A DNA stretch of 64,000 nucleotides from Ctena decussata. Its lineage: Eukaryota; Mollusca; Bivalvia; Lucinida; Lucinidae. Below are positions 45,179 through 55,368 of the stretch, in pieces; the stretch's first letter is position 1, and the number at the start of each line of letters is the position of its first letter. Below the pieces are notes generated by a model. That model saw nothing but the letters and a program-made list of their open reading frames with translations. It was not told the DNA's origin and did not search any database. The stretch covers positions 60,081,737 to 60,145,736 of the forward strand of contig OZ022505.1 in the NCBI GenBank assembly GCA_963989385.1, given 5' to 3'. Made by a program: the position numbers and the translations under genes.

Positions 45179-45407
45179 TGAGCCGCGACACGACAAAACC
45201 AACAACGTGGTTCTGTGCCCAGCGTAGACTCAGATCAGCCTGGGCATCCGCCCAGTCTGATCAGTCTTCGCTGTCCAAATGGAGGTAGCTTAGACCCTTA
45301 GCTACACAACAGCACTTAACGAAGAATCTGGTCAACCTGGGCAGATGCTCAGGCTGATCTGCGCTGGGCGCACAACCTCATTGTTGGTTTTGTCGTGTCG
45401 CGGCTCA
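45179..45407. mobile_element. TGAGCCGCGAC MITE
   Basis: A 229-bp copy with a shortened right half. TA precedes it; the right flank reads ATTATG, so its duplication is eroded. Confidence 0.9.
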
Positions 45408-45689
45408 ATTATGTTTTCAAGTTCAGTACAAGTGATGAGTTGGGTTGAAATGTCTGTTTATCGCTGTTCAAACAGCAGTAACATTTTTGCGCTAGCTATT
45501 CTATTCTATGGATGTTGCCTTTATAGATACAGCCCCATATAACGAGCAATGCTTTCCTATGCTAAAATATATTCAGTCCACTACCGATACAATTACAATA
45601 CAAGAATTAAAGCGCGACTTTACAAAAACTTGACTTTAACAAGCGCAAGTTTCATATAGACAATACCAGCCAAGTGACCGGACATCACA
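45408..45689. other. intergenic, no gene seen
   Basis: Unremarkable sequence between a MITE and a tandem repeat. Confidence 0.45.
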
Positions 45690-46385
45690 GCAGTGTTAGA
45701 AGTGAGCTAAATGCCACAGGTGACTATTTTTCTATGTTCAAGCAGCCATGAAATATAGGTCATAGCCTGTTATGATTTCTGCTTTCAGTAGATCTTTCCT
45801 AGATGTATATAAGGAGCAAGTTCAAAGACCCCCTTGCGGTTACTTAGAAACTGAGCAAATCGCAACAGCTGAATATCTTTTTATTTGTTCTGTCAATCGT
45901 GAAATATAGCTCATAACCTGATATGCTTCACTGTTTCCATTGATCTTCTCCAGACGCACCTATTGAGCAAGTTTGAAGACTCTAGCCCTAGTGGCTACTA
46001 AGACACTGAGCTAAACGCAACAGGTCGGTATTTTTTCTGTCGTCAATCAACCGTGCAATTTAGCCAATGGCCCGATATGCATCGCTTCTAGATCTTCCCA
46101 AGACATCTGTGGGGCAAGTTTGAAGGCTCTACCGTTTGCGGTTACTTAAAAACAGAGCTAAATGCAACAGGTGAATATTTTTATGTGCAATCAACCGTGA
46201 AATATAGGTCCTGGCCCGATATGCATCGTTGCTTTCAGTAAATCTTCCCCAGAGGTATCTATGGGTGAATATGTATGTTCAGACAACCATGAACTTTAGC
46301 CTATAGCTTGATATGCGTCGCTACTTTCAGTAGGTCTTCCCCAAACGTATCTATGAAGCAATTTTGAAAAGACAAGCCCTTGCTT
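45690..46385 (+). repeat. ~150-bp diverged tandem repeat
   Basis: About four to five units anchored by GAGCTAAATGCAACAGGTGA (near 45703, 45851, 46006 and 46153) and by CAGTAGATCTTTCC / CAGTAAATCTTCCC words. No coding. Confidence 0.8.
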
Positions 46386-47034
46386 GCACTTGCACGCGCA
46401 CGCCTACGCGGACACACAGAAGCATGCATTTGCTTCGCGAAGTCGCGCTAATAATAACCAAACACTTACAAAAAGTAAATTAAAAATCATTACACACTGT
46501 ATTCTGAGAGCAGCTGTTGAGTCTACTCACGCTAAGGAAGAAACTGAACAGTATTGCAAAGCTGTTTCTTGGAAGAGCTTCTGCGCGTCCGACTGGAAAA
46601 TGGCACTCTTCTTTTTAAAGTCGGAGTTTTTTGCCGACGTCACGCCCAATACCGGAACATCACTATCCCTTTTCGCACCGTCGGGCGTGGATAGGACAGT
46701 GTTGGAAGACACCTGACGGCACATAGAATTTCAAATTTTCATCAGTTTGATGATTCAGAAAAGAATAATACTTTTGCCTTCTTATTTATTGAATTCATAT
46801 TGTTTAATATTCGGCACTCGTTCATATAAGGAGACGCACTCGCAAGCTCGTGCCCGTGCGTCCTTCATATGAATACCGAACATTTCACAACATCAATAAA
46901 ATAATCTATAATTAACGATTCCATTTTTATAATGGTCTTTGGCTGCCGGGTGATCATAGGAGAAGCAGATCCCTTGTTTTTTAAAATCCTCTTCTTGAAG
47001 CACGATCCCTTGCATCGGTAGACGGGAATCTATT
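46386..47034. other. intergenic with a foldback, no gene supported
   Basis: A 110-codon frame (46384-46716) has no recognisable domain and overlaps repeat DNA, so I do not call it. A foldback at about 46808-46882 pairs TATTCGGCACTCGTTCATAT-like sequence with ATATGAATACCGAAC around GACGCACTCGC/GTGCGTC. Confidence 0.5.
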
Positions 47035-47272
47035 TGAGCCGCGACATGACAAAACCAACAAAGTGGTTGTGCGCCCAGCGTAGACTCAGATCAGCCTGGG
47101 CATCCGCCCAGTCTGATCAGAGTCTTCACTGTCCGCATGGAGGTAGCTTAGACCCTTAGCTACCCTTTGAGCACGTAACGGAGAGTCTGATCGAACTAGG
47201 CAGATGCCCAGATTTATCTGAGTCTGGGCTGGGCGGTCATCCACATTGTTGGTTTTCTCACGTCGCGGCTCA
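47035..47272. mobile_element. TGAGCCGCGAC MITE
   Basis: A 238-bp copy, TGAGCCGCGACATGAC ... CTCACGTCGCGGCTCA, same length as the copies at 21713 and 44310. Confidence 0.92.
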
Positions 47273-47887
47273 TTTTTCACTGTGGTTATCTCAGTTGCAA
47301 GTAGCCAAGTAGCTAGCTTTGTCCTGATGATTTGCTGTTTGCCGTTCAAAGCATTATGACCGTCCTTCAACATCGTAACATTTTTTGGCGTTAAAAGTTC
47401 TAGCCACAGGTGAAAAGCCTTTCATAATTCTGGTTAATTTACGAGAACGATTGCGTCTTTCCAGTCTGGAGCATTGATACAAACGGTTTATTCAGCTTCT
47501 CCATTGTTTTTCACCAAAAGCGTTTCAGTTCCTCATAACATTCATTGTCTAAGGTTATCTGAGCTTTTTTCTCTATAAGACACTTTTTAATTCTTTGTTT
47601 TCCTAAAACAGTTCCTCTTTGAATGCAAATACTTTGAGAATTAAAGACATCTTGCATGCCAAACAATTGTTTTGACAAAGCGGTTGCCCAAGGCTGGTAT
47701 ATACATACCGACGCGAACAGCTGAAATACGTCATAACTGCAGTTGTAACTATTTTCTACAAATATAAACGAGAGTTCAGCTATTTAAAATAAATAGTAAT
47801 CAGGATGTAGAGCTACGGTAAGAGATTTGGTGAATCTGGAAAAAAAGTTCGAACTAACCGTGGGTGTGTGTGGGTGTATGGCGTGTA
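47273..47887. other. intergenic, no gene seen
   Basis: Contains one copy (about 47730-47795) of the dispersed repeat also seen near 24613 and 62940 (TAACTGCAGTTGTAACTATT, then GAGAGTTCAGCTATT). Nothing else recognised. Confidence 0.5.
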
Positions 47888-48270
47888 ATTAAGGAATGAA
47901 TTTCATTTTTCTGAGGTTTATCGAAGTGTAAACTACAGACCCAATGTAGTTTACACTTCGATAAACATCAGAAAAATTAAGTTCATTGCTTATATTTACA
48001 TTCGTTCATGAAAAATCTTATATAAGCGCAAAAATTGAAGAAGTAAAACATTTTACTCCCAGTTTTTTTCTGCTAACAGCAGAACGGCAGGCATGACGTA
48101 ATGACGTTGCTGACATCCAATCAGGTTGTAGAGAGCAATTGTTTATTTTGACGTCATTGACGTCGCGTGTCTCAATGTAATTATTGGAATGTAAACTACA
48201 TTACGTTCCAATGGTTTACTATGGGGCTTTTTCAGTAAATACACCAAGAATGTAAATATTTCAGTATAAT
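47888..48270 (-). repeat. TGACGTCA-rich hairpin element, copy B (inverted)
   Basis: Reverse-orientation copy of 22870-23307. The hairpin arms CTGAGGTTTATCGAAGTGTA and TACACTTCGATAAACATCAG are separated by only about 20 bp here, so the extra loop segment of copy A is absent. It retains GACGTCATTGACGTC and CTTATATAAG. Confidence 0.7.
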
Positions 48271-48839
48271 CATATGCAAACGTAATAATGCAGCAGTCGG
48301 GAAATAGAATTGATAGAGTAATAAGCAGTTATAAGGTGGTGATTATCACTGAGTTGGGGTGGAGACACAATTCTGCATAAAAAGCTGAAAATGCAACAGA
48401 TCTTCCCCAAAATAAGCATATAAATAAGCGGTTATCTTCTGTAAGTTGTTTCTCACTATCTAAAATCTCAAAATGCAGGACTTGTTGATGTTAAACAGGT
48501 CTAGGATAGCCGTAAATTTACAAACGGTCTGTAAATTTACAGACTCTATAAATTTAAAGATAGGCTACTTTAGTCTATAAATTTACAGATTTGCTCACAT
48601 TAATTCTTGAAATTTAATCTGATCAAAAATCCGCAATAACTTGCATATTTTTTTTTTATTTCATCACATTATGATCAACATTTTGCAGAAGGTTGCATTC
48701 ATTTCCTTGTGTGCTTTCTTCCTTTTGCAAAAGTAGAAAACTTAAATATAGTCTTGTCCAGACATACGTCTTTCCCTTTGACTGCAAAACCAAATGAAAG
48801 GACAACTTAACTGAACTCAAGTTTCAGGGCTGGACCCAG
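48271..48839. other. intergenic with TAAATTTACAGA repeats
   Basis: Around 48510-48595 the word TAAATTTACAGA and variants recur three to four times, partly inverted. No gene seen. Confidence 0.5.
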
Positions 48840-49010
48840 AGCGCCTGAAGACGGGGGCTAAGGGGGGGGGGGGGCACAGAATGCCGAAGGCATTATTCGA
48901 GCGGCGTGAGCCGCGAAGGGGGAGAGTATGAGAGGGGGCTCCCCCTCTCATAGGGGGTTCCGGGGGCCCTCCCCCGGAAAAAGAATTGAAAATTGTAGTG
49001 CCGGAGAAGC
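48840..49010. repeat. GC-rich foldback segment
   Basis: A G-run (48858-48873) is followed by inverted GC-rich words: GCGGCGTGAGCCGC, GAGAGGGGGCTCCCCCTCTC and CCGGGGGCCCTCCCCCGG. It differs sharply from the AT-rich surroundings and looks like the end of a transposable element; the family is not identified. Confidence 0.55.
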
Positions 49011-50504
49011 ATTTTTAAGCCTGTTTTTGGTCAAAATTTCGGATATCAAACTTGATTTTGAAAGCCAGTTTGACATACTTTACGCAATATTTTGCTTTAA
49101 TTTCAGCTTATACTGGTACTGGACCTAATATTTGATCAATGATTGTGCATGGCTTCCATTAAATTCCAGATTCAGGAAGTCCCAGACTCCCCAGCCCTCA
49201 AATCTGGAAGTCCCGCAAGAAAATCTAGGAAGTCCAACTTTTTTCCACGCTACGGCTGTCGAAAAATATGGAAGAAATAAAGCACTGTTATATTAAACTC
49301 AGAATTTTTTTTTTCTCTCTTCTTTTTTCTAAACGCTTGCCGGACCGTTAGCTACGTCCGAAATTGCGTTACTACTATACGCACTTTCGACGCATACAGA
49401 ACGGTCTGATAAATTGTTTTAGTGCTTCCAGCCTTTACATACTCTTGACCAATATTTTGTTTAACATTCGATTTGTCTTAAAGTTTGCTGCAAGTAGCTG
49501 CGACGGTCAGAAAGAAATTGGTCAACTCGTTAGATCAAAATGGCACCGACGCTTTTCATACCCTTCTAATTTCGCAGATAGAATTTACCGTAATGATCAT
49601 GAAAGTAGGACAGAAGTGCCACTGTGGGTTACGGAGATAAAATGTGAGATATGAATTAAGCGAAGTTGGAAAAATAACGACGTACTGAAATAAACTATTT
49701 CAGTAATATCTAGTTTACAGTTGCACTTCTGTGTGGCGTCCTCATATTTTGGCAAGCGCAAGTATTATTTACAGTCAGACAGTGGCGCATCAAAGCAGCC
49801 GCCCAGATCAAACGACCAAAAGATTGCGTAAAACTGTCAATTCATGTTTACTTACACGATCGCATTAATTTACACCCAGCGGTGTCATTCCTAAATAAGG
49901 GCGGGGCTTAGGCTGTAATATTAATACTTCCAATAAGGGCGGGGCTTAGGCTGTAATATTAATACTTCCAGTTGGACAATAGGCGGAGCTCAATACGTAG
50001 TCACGGTTCTCACTGACAAGAGTCGGTCAACCGGCAAATCACAAAGCTCACAGGACGCGTGTCAAGGTAATACCGATAAAATGTTTACTGAAGGATGATA
50101 TAATTTCTGAACATTAGCGTATGCCGGAACATCTGACTTGAAATTATCACGCACAAGCGGGCAGGGCAACAAATTGGCGGACCTTAATGCGCTGAAAATC
50201 GGCGATATTGTAGGGATTTTTTTAACAGATGGGCAAGGTATGACTCGGGGGGGGGGGGGGGGGGGGGCCCTTTTTGCCCCCCTTGGGTCCGGCACTGAGT
50301 TTATTTGCAAACCACATGTATAACATTTCAACAATGAACACATGAGATGCGCCCATAAAAGGCAGAAAATAGCAACAGCAAAAAAAAATGATAAATAAAA
50401 AAAAAATGCACAATACAGACAATACATTAATTATTATTTTTCTACGCACAACCGGAAATCCTCGGCTCCTCCCGCTAAGTTTCGGGATTAGCCGGGAAAG
50501 TCCG
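49011..50504. other. intergenic, short duplication and homopolymers, no gene
   Basis: A 38-bp tandem duplication at about 49896-49971 (TAAGGGCGGGGCTTAGGCTG repeated) and an 18-base G run at about 50249-50267. Short frames here (for example 49364-49654) have no recognisable domain. Confidence 0.5.
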
Positions 50505-50762
50505 ACTCTTATGTCAGTAAAAGACTTGAAGGATATGGTATAAAAGGAACTTTGTTGACATGGCTGAAAAACTTCTTATATGAGAGAAAGCAGAGAGAAG
50601 TAATCAATGGACAAGCTTCACAATGGACTGTATTATCTGGAATTCCGCAGGGTTCTGTACTTGGCCCGATACTTTTTATAATTTACATAAATGACCTCCC
50701 AGGAGTAGTAGGAAGTGTATGTAGACTGTTCGCAGGTGACTGCAAGCTTTATCGTAACATTA

Positions 50763-50917
50763 TGTCACGGACTCTTTAAGATCTCCATGCCCAGGCCGAG
50801 GATCGAACCCGGGACCTTTCGATCTAAAGTCGAGCGCTCTACCATGTCGCTATAAAAGCCGGCTTGTACCGCAAGGCAGTACAAGTGTATCTAAAACCTA
50901 ACCAATACCCTGTGACA
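50763..50917 (-). repeat. TRIM 3' LTR with tRNA-like unit
   Basis: Same structure as the 5' LTR; the tRNA-like segment is 50860-50788 on the minus strand with box A TAGCGACATGGTAGAG and an identical box B. The T-run is lost (GATCTTAAAG), one of the seven differences between the LTRs. Confidence 0.82.
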
Positions 50918-51031
50918 TTCTCCCTCTCCATATTGAATTCGTCCTCGAATTCTCAGGAGTTACCAGAACCACTTGAAATGAGACTTAAGGAGTTCTAATG
51001 CACATGTGGGTCATTTACGTTGGGCGCCATT

Positions 51032-51186
51032 TGTCACGGACTCTTAAAAATCTCCATGCCCAGGCCGAGGATCGAACCCGGGACCTTTCGATCTAAAGTC
51101 GAGCACTCTACCACGTCGCTATAAAAGCCGACTTGTACCGCAAGGCAGTACAAGTGTATCTTATACCTAACCAATACCCTGTGACA
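51032..51186 (-). repeat. TRIM 5' LTR with tRNA-like unit
   Basis: On the minus strand: TATA-like GGTATAAGAT, then the tRNA-like segment 51129-51057. That segment has box A TAGCGACGTGGTAGAG, an anticodon-arm-like TCGACTTTAGATCGA (7-base loop CTTTAGA) and box B GGGTTCGATCC within a 5-bp paired T-arm. A TTTTT run follows 13 bp before the LTR end and could stop Pol III. The acceptor stem does not pair, so it is a promoter-bearing pseudo-tRNA rather than a tRNA gene. Confidence 0.82.
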
Positions 51187-52145
51187 ATTAAATCTGAGGC
51201 AGATCTGAAGGAACTGCAAGATGACATTAACAGGCTATGTCGCGGAAGTAAAGACTGGTTACTAGGTTTTAATATCAAGAAGTGTAAAGTGGTTTCTGTT
51301 GGTAATATCCATTTTGAATGTGAATACAGTATGATTGACAGTAACAGTAACTCTCATTCACTATCCTCTGAGGACTCGGAGTGTGATCTTGGTATATTGT
51401 TCAAGAAAAATCTCAAATTTGATGAGCATATTGATAATGTTATAAACAATGTGAATCGAATTATCGGTTTAGTTAAAAGAAAATTTACATATTTGGACAA
51501 TAACCTGTTTTTAACATTGTACAAGTCTTTAGTTAGGTCACATCTAGACTATGGTAACTTGATATTTTATCCATCAACGAAGAAATACAAACAAGTACTT
51601 GAGAATGCCCAACGTAGGGCCACTCGTCTGGTGCCGGAGTTACACGGACTGTCTTACAGAGAGCGTGTCGTTGAATTGAATCTTTCTACTCTGGACTACA
51701 GAAGAAGGAGATTTGATATAATTCAAGTGTTCAAAATAGTCCGTAACATTGATGATATTGACATGAATCGGGTTTTTACATTCATACAGCCAGTCAAGAG
51801 GTCACAATTTGAAATTAAACAAACCACGTGTTAATAAATCCACCAAATTGAATTCATTTGCAATGAGAAATATCCCAGTGTGGAATGCATTGTCATCTGA
51901 GGTTGTTAATTCTAAGTCAGTCATTGAGTTCAAGTCAAAACTGGACAGGTTGTGGATCAACAAAAGTTTTTGACATATCGGAAGTTTATTGACTCTTGTA
52001 ATAATTGAATCATAATTAAACGGAAGCGACGACAGAAAAATCGAGTGCTGAGGGGAATAACAAGCCTTTAGGGCTTAAGAAGTTTCCCTGAAGTCAAGAG
52101 GTAGTCAAAAGGTAGTACTATTGTAGGATGAGATGTAGAGACAAT

Positions 52146-52644
52146 AGGCAGCCCCCCCCCCCCCCCCCCCCCGCCCCCATCAACCAAAAGTATGCTGCAT
52201 TAATACAGAGCATTTTCACAGAAAATGTATCTCATCCTCGACACCATCATTACATAATTTACATGCTCTCTTGCCTGCACTAATGAAGGAAACAATGCTA
52301 ACGATGTCGGGACGTGGCGGTGGCTTCTAGTTGTCTGTTTAAGAGCCCTCAGCCTAGTTCAGAATGCTTGTGCATACCTGGATTTTGTAGGGAGACACGA
52401 AAAATAATACTGAAATAAGTATACCGTACATTTTTGTTCTAAATTTTAAGATATTGTCGTCAGTGGAGATATTATTACTTTTCCAAGTAAAACCGCCATG
52501 TTTTTCAGTAAACTACAATATCATAAAAATGATAAGTAATTACTTATGAGTAATCCCTTTACTCTATGTAAAAAGTGCATTTTGTTTCATTTTCGCAGAC
52601 ACTAACGAAATGTGATCTTAACGTTCATACTGGCAATACTAAAG
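52146..52644. other. intergenic with a poly-C run, no gene
   Basis: A C-run of over 20 bases at about 52152-52173 lies just past the LINE 3' region; otherwise AT-rich sequence with nothing recognised. Confidence 0.5.
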
Positions 52645-53022
52645 GCAGGCCCGGATCCAGACCATCACTTACTGGTGGGGCTCTGGATAACTGGTGGGGC
52701 TGGGAGGTGCCGAAATGTATGTGTGTTTGGGAGGGGGCTTGAAAATATGACATATTTATGGTTCAATTTCAAGAGAATTTTTTTTATATATTTTTCCCTT
52801 GAAATATATGTTGTGATATCTCATTAGAATCGCCTCCCCGAGGCGATTCTAATGAGATGTCACAACATATATTTTGAATATTTTTATCTAACAACATTGG
52901 ATATTTTTTCTCAAATTGTTTTTTTTTATCTGGAGCCCTATACATGTATATTATACATAACACAGCGGCCAAATGGCGGGGCTGTAGCCCCAAAGCCCAC
53001 CCCATGGATCCGGGGCTGACTA
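52645..53022. mobile_element. TIR element with a 33-bp-arm hairpin
   Basis: Ends GGCCCGGATCCAG and ATGGATCCGGGGC are roughly inverted. In the middle, 52804-52836 and 52840-52872 form a hairpin with 33-bp arms, one mismatch and a 3-base CCC loop. No coding. Confidence 0.6.
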
Positions 53023-53394
53023 AAGGACGGCACGCCAGTATACCCGTTCACCTTAAAGTTTTATACTAATTGTGTTCTTATAAGGCGGTGATGCTTGCAC
53101 GGGTATAATTCATGCCCTAGTTTGAACTGTAGTTGTGGTGCTTACTGCTGGCGAGGACCTGATCATTCATCTGCAAAGAGTTCGTGTCTGTGCCCTTGTC
53201 AATGTTTCTTTGATTTAAAGATTTCGAATTTATGATTTTGGTACTTGGATCACTGTTACTTGTATAATATGTATTTTCACATTTTCTTCTAGGGAATTGA
53301 TGAGGCAGACAGCACTTTAAGATTTCGACACGTGTGCAGGAGGAATAAGTTTCAAAAGTATACAAGTTGATTTCCAAGGAGATAAACGTGAACT

Positions 53395-53610
53395 TTTGAT
53401 GTTTACGTTGTAAGTCTCAGCAGGCAGAAAACTTGAAGAGACCCATGCTTACTCATAACAGAAAGAAACTCCATGCTTTAGAGATCTTTCGTAACAGTTA
53501 AAAGACACACGCTATTTCATGTTGAACATAAAGCATATGCTTTTGATGTCTGCGCTAAATATTTATAAAGTGGACTACACACTTGCTTATTCATACATGA
53601 AGTAAATTAT
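53395..53610 (+). pseudogene. decayed C2H2 fingers upstream of ZNF2
   Basis: Recognisable finger pieces with lost zinc ligands: QAENLKRPMLTHNRKKLHA (His to Pro) and KRHTLFHVEHKAYAFDVCAK (first Cys lost), with stops between. The second array once extended further 5'. Confidence 0.7.
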
Positions 53611-55056
53611 ATGCTTTGTCGGTTCACGATGGCAGGAGATGCTTATAGTAAAATGTTTATTAACTTTGTAGACTCACAGCATGCTTGTACTGCGTGTGGG
53701 AAACAGTTTTCACAAGCAGAACATTTACAGCAGCACTTGCCAGTTCATTCTGAAAGTAAAAATTATATATGCCGTATTTGTGAAAAGAAGTTTACACGAT
53801 TAAAACAGCTGAGAAGACACATGTTTTGGCATACAGGAGAGACGCCACATGTTTGCGATGTCTGCGATAAACGGTTTTCCACTGCAAGAAACTTGAATAA
53901 ACACAAACCTGTTCACACTGGAAAGGACTCACACGCTTGTAATATCTGTAGTAAACAGTTTACACTGGCTAAAGACTTAAAGCATCACATGTTTATTCAC
54001 ACTGAAGGGAAATCACACGCTTGTGTTATCTGTGGAACACAGTTGGCCACGGCAAAAAACTTGAAGAACCACATGCGAATTCATTCTGGAGATCAACCAT
54101 ATGTTTGTTACATCTGTGAAAAACGTTTTACCAGGGCAAAATCCTTGGAAGAGCATATGCTAATTCATTCTGGAGATAAACCATATGTTTGTTATATCTG
54201 TGAAAAACAGTTTACCATGTCAAGAAAACTAAAAGAACACATGCTTTGTCACACTGAAGAGAAACTGCATGCTTGCAGTGTTTGTGGTATAAAGTGTACA
54301 CAGGCAGGAAGCTTGAAGAATCACATGCTTATTCACTCTGAAGGTAAACGATATGCCTGTAATATTTGTGAGAAACAGTTTACACAGGTCCGAGAGTTAA
54401 AGAGACACAAACTTTTTCATACTGGAGAGACACCACGTGCTTGCGACTCTTAAAGTTACCTGGCTGTGTCAACTGGTTACCACCAGTTGACACAGCCAGG
54501 GGACTTAAAGAGTCAATTGCTGTTGCAGACTGGAGAGACAAAACATGAGTGTGATGTCTGCGGTAAACAGTTTACAGCGGTAAGAAATTTGAAAGAGCAC
54601 ATGCTTTTTCATGCAGAAGATAAACCATATGCCTGTAGTTTTTGTGGCAATCAGTTTACACGAGCAGGAAACTTGAAGAGGCACATGCTAATTCATTCGG
54701 AGGATAAACCATATGCTTGTGATGTCTGTGTTAAGAAATTTCCAAGCGCTATGGATTTGAAAATACACTCACGCATTCATACCGGAGAGAATTTTCATGC
54801 ATGTGATGTATGCGGTAAACAGTTTTCACTGACATCAAACTTGAAGAAACACATGCCTATTCATACTGGAGAAAAGCCACATGCTTGTGATGTATGTGAT
54901 AAACAGTTTACTCAGGCAATAAACTTGAAGAGACACATGCTTCTTCATACGGGAGAGAACCCTTATTCTTGTGAGGTATGTGGTAAACAGTTTACAAAGG
55001 CGTCATACTTGCAGAGACACGTGCATATTCATACTGAAGAGAAATCGCATACTTGA
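53611..55056 (+). pseudogene. C2H2 zinc-finger array (ZNF2), one in-frame stop
   Basis: A single reading frame from ATG 53611 to the stop at 55054-55056, interrupted only by TAA at 54451-54453. The 5' part (280 codons) has nine fingers in the 28-residue C2H2 repeat. The 3' part has six good fingers. The finger at the junction is destroyed: its cysteine half ends CDS-stop, then the frame reads through a perfect hairpin (54459-54500), and its helix carries Gln for both His (SQLLLQT). The 3' part has no ATG near its start, so it is not an independent gene. Either it is a pseudogene or a truncated nine-finger protein is made. An alternative is a spliced-out short intron, but I see no convincing donor and acceptor. 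It is a close paralogue of the ZNF1 array in finger sequence. Confidence 0.8.
54459..54500. repeat. perfect 19-bp hairpin inside the finger array
   Basis: CCTGGCTGTGTCAACTGGT (54459-54477) and its exact reverse complement (54482-54500), with a 4-base loop. The right arm encodes the expected finger text (QLTQPG); the left arm is its inverted copy and replaces the cysteine half of the finger. This is the signature of an intramolecular template switch. Confidence 0.9.
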
Positions 55057-55130
55057 GAGTTCTGGAACAAACAGTTGGCACAGGGGAGTGGCTTAACGGA
55101 CAGACTGTCATTATTTTTTATAATCATAAA

Positions 55131-55368
55131 TGAGCCACGACACGAGAAAACCAACAAAGTGGTTGTGCGCCCAGCGCAGACTCAGATCAACCTGGGCATC
55201 CGCCTAGTCTGATCAGAGTCTTCGCTGTCCGCATGGAGGTAGCTTAGACCCTTAGCTAACCATTAAGTGCTTAGCAAAGAATCTGATCAGACTGAGCGGA
55301 TGCCAAGGCTGATCTGAGTCTGTGCTGGACGCACAAACACTTTGTTGGTTTTCTCGTGTCGCGGCTAA
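55131..55368. mobile_element. TGAGCCGCGAC MITE
   Basis: A 238-bp copy (TGAGCCACGACACGAG ... CTCGTGTCGCGGCTAA) 75 bp downstream of the ZNF2 stop. Confidence 0.9.

Larger units (their letters stand above)
50763..51186 (-). mobile_element. TRIM: miniature LTR element with tRNA-like promoter in its LTRs
   Basis: Two 155-bp direct repeats (50763-50917 and 51032-51186; 7 differences by eye) begin TGTCAC and end GTGACA. On the minus strand, the 114-bp interior starts two bases after the first LTR with TGGCGCCCAACGT, complementary to the 3' end of lysine tRNA. It ends with GGAGAGGGAGAA, a polypurine tract abutting the second LTR. ATTA flanks both sides (50759-50762 and 51187-51190), and removing the element plus one ATTA restores the interrupted RT frame. 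It encodes nothing, so it needs the enzymes of another LTR element. Each LTR contains a tRNA-like unit (separate entries). Confidence 0.92.
50505..52145 (+). pseudogene. dead non-LTR retrotransposon (RT C-terminal half), split by a TRIM
   Basis: The reverse transcriptase frame runs from about 50519 (KRLEGYGIKG) through SGIPQGSVLGPILF and INDLP to the catalytic block, here LFAGDCKLY: FADD has become FAGD, losing one metal-binding aspartate. At 50762 it is interrupted by a 424-bp element and resumes in the same frame at 51187 (KSEADLKELQDDINRL). The post-RT domain typical of CR1/jockey-group LINEs follows (LVRSHLDYGNL, QRRATRLVPEL). A frameshift near 51812 moves the last part (MRNIPVWNALSSEV...) to another frame ending at TGA 51971-51973. 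The 5' part, including the endonuclease, is absent, as in 5'-truncated LINE copies. Confidence 0.9.

Noticed and set aside
46384..46716. 110-codon frame
   Set aside because: No recognisable family, starts in repeat-derived sequence and no splice context.
50788..50860. Minus-strand tRNA gene
   Set aside because: Box A, box B and T-arm are present but the acceptor stem does not pair; it is part of a TRIM LTR and is duplicated in the second LTR.
54466..55056. Independent second zinc-finger gene
   Set aside because: It has no ATG start, is in the same frame as the upstream array and begins inside a broken finger; treated as one disrupted gene.
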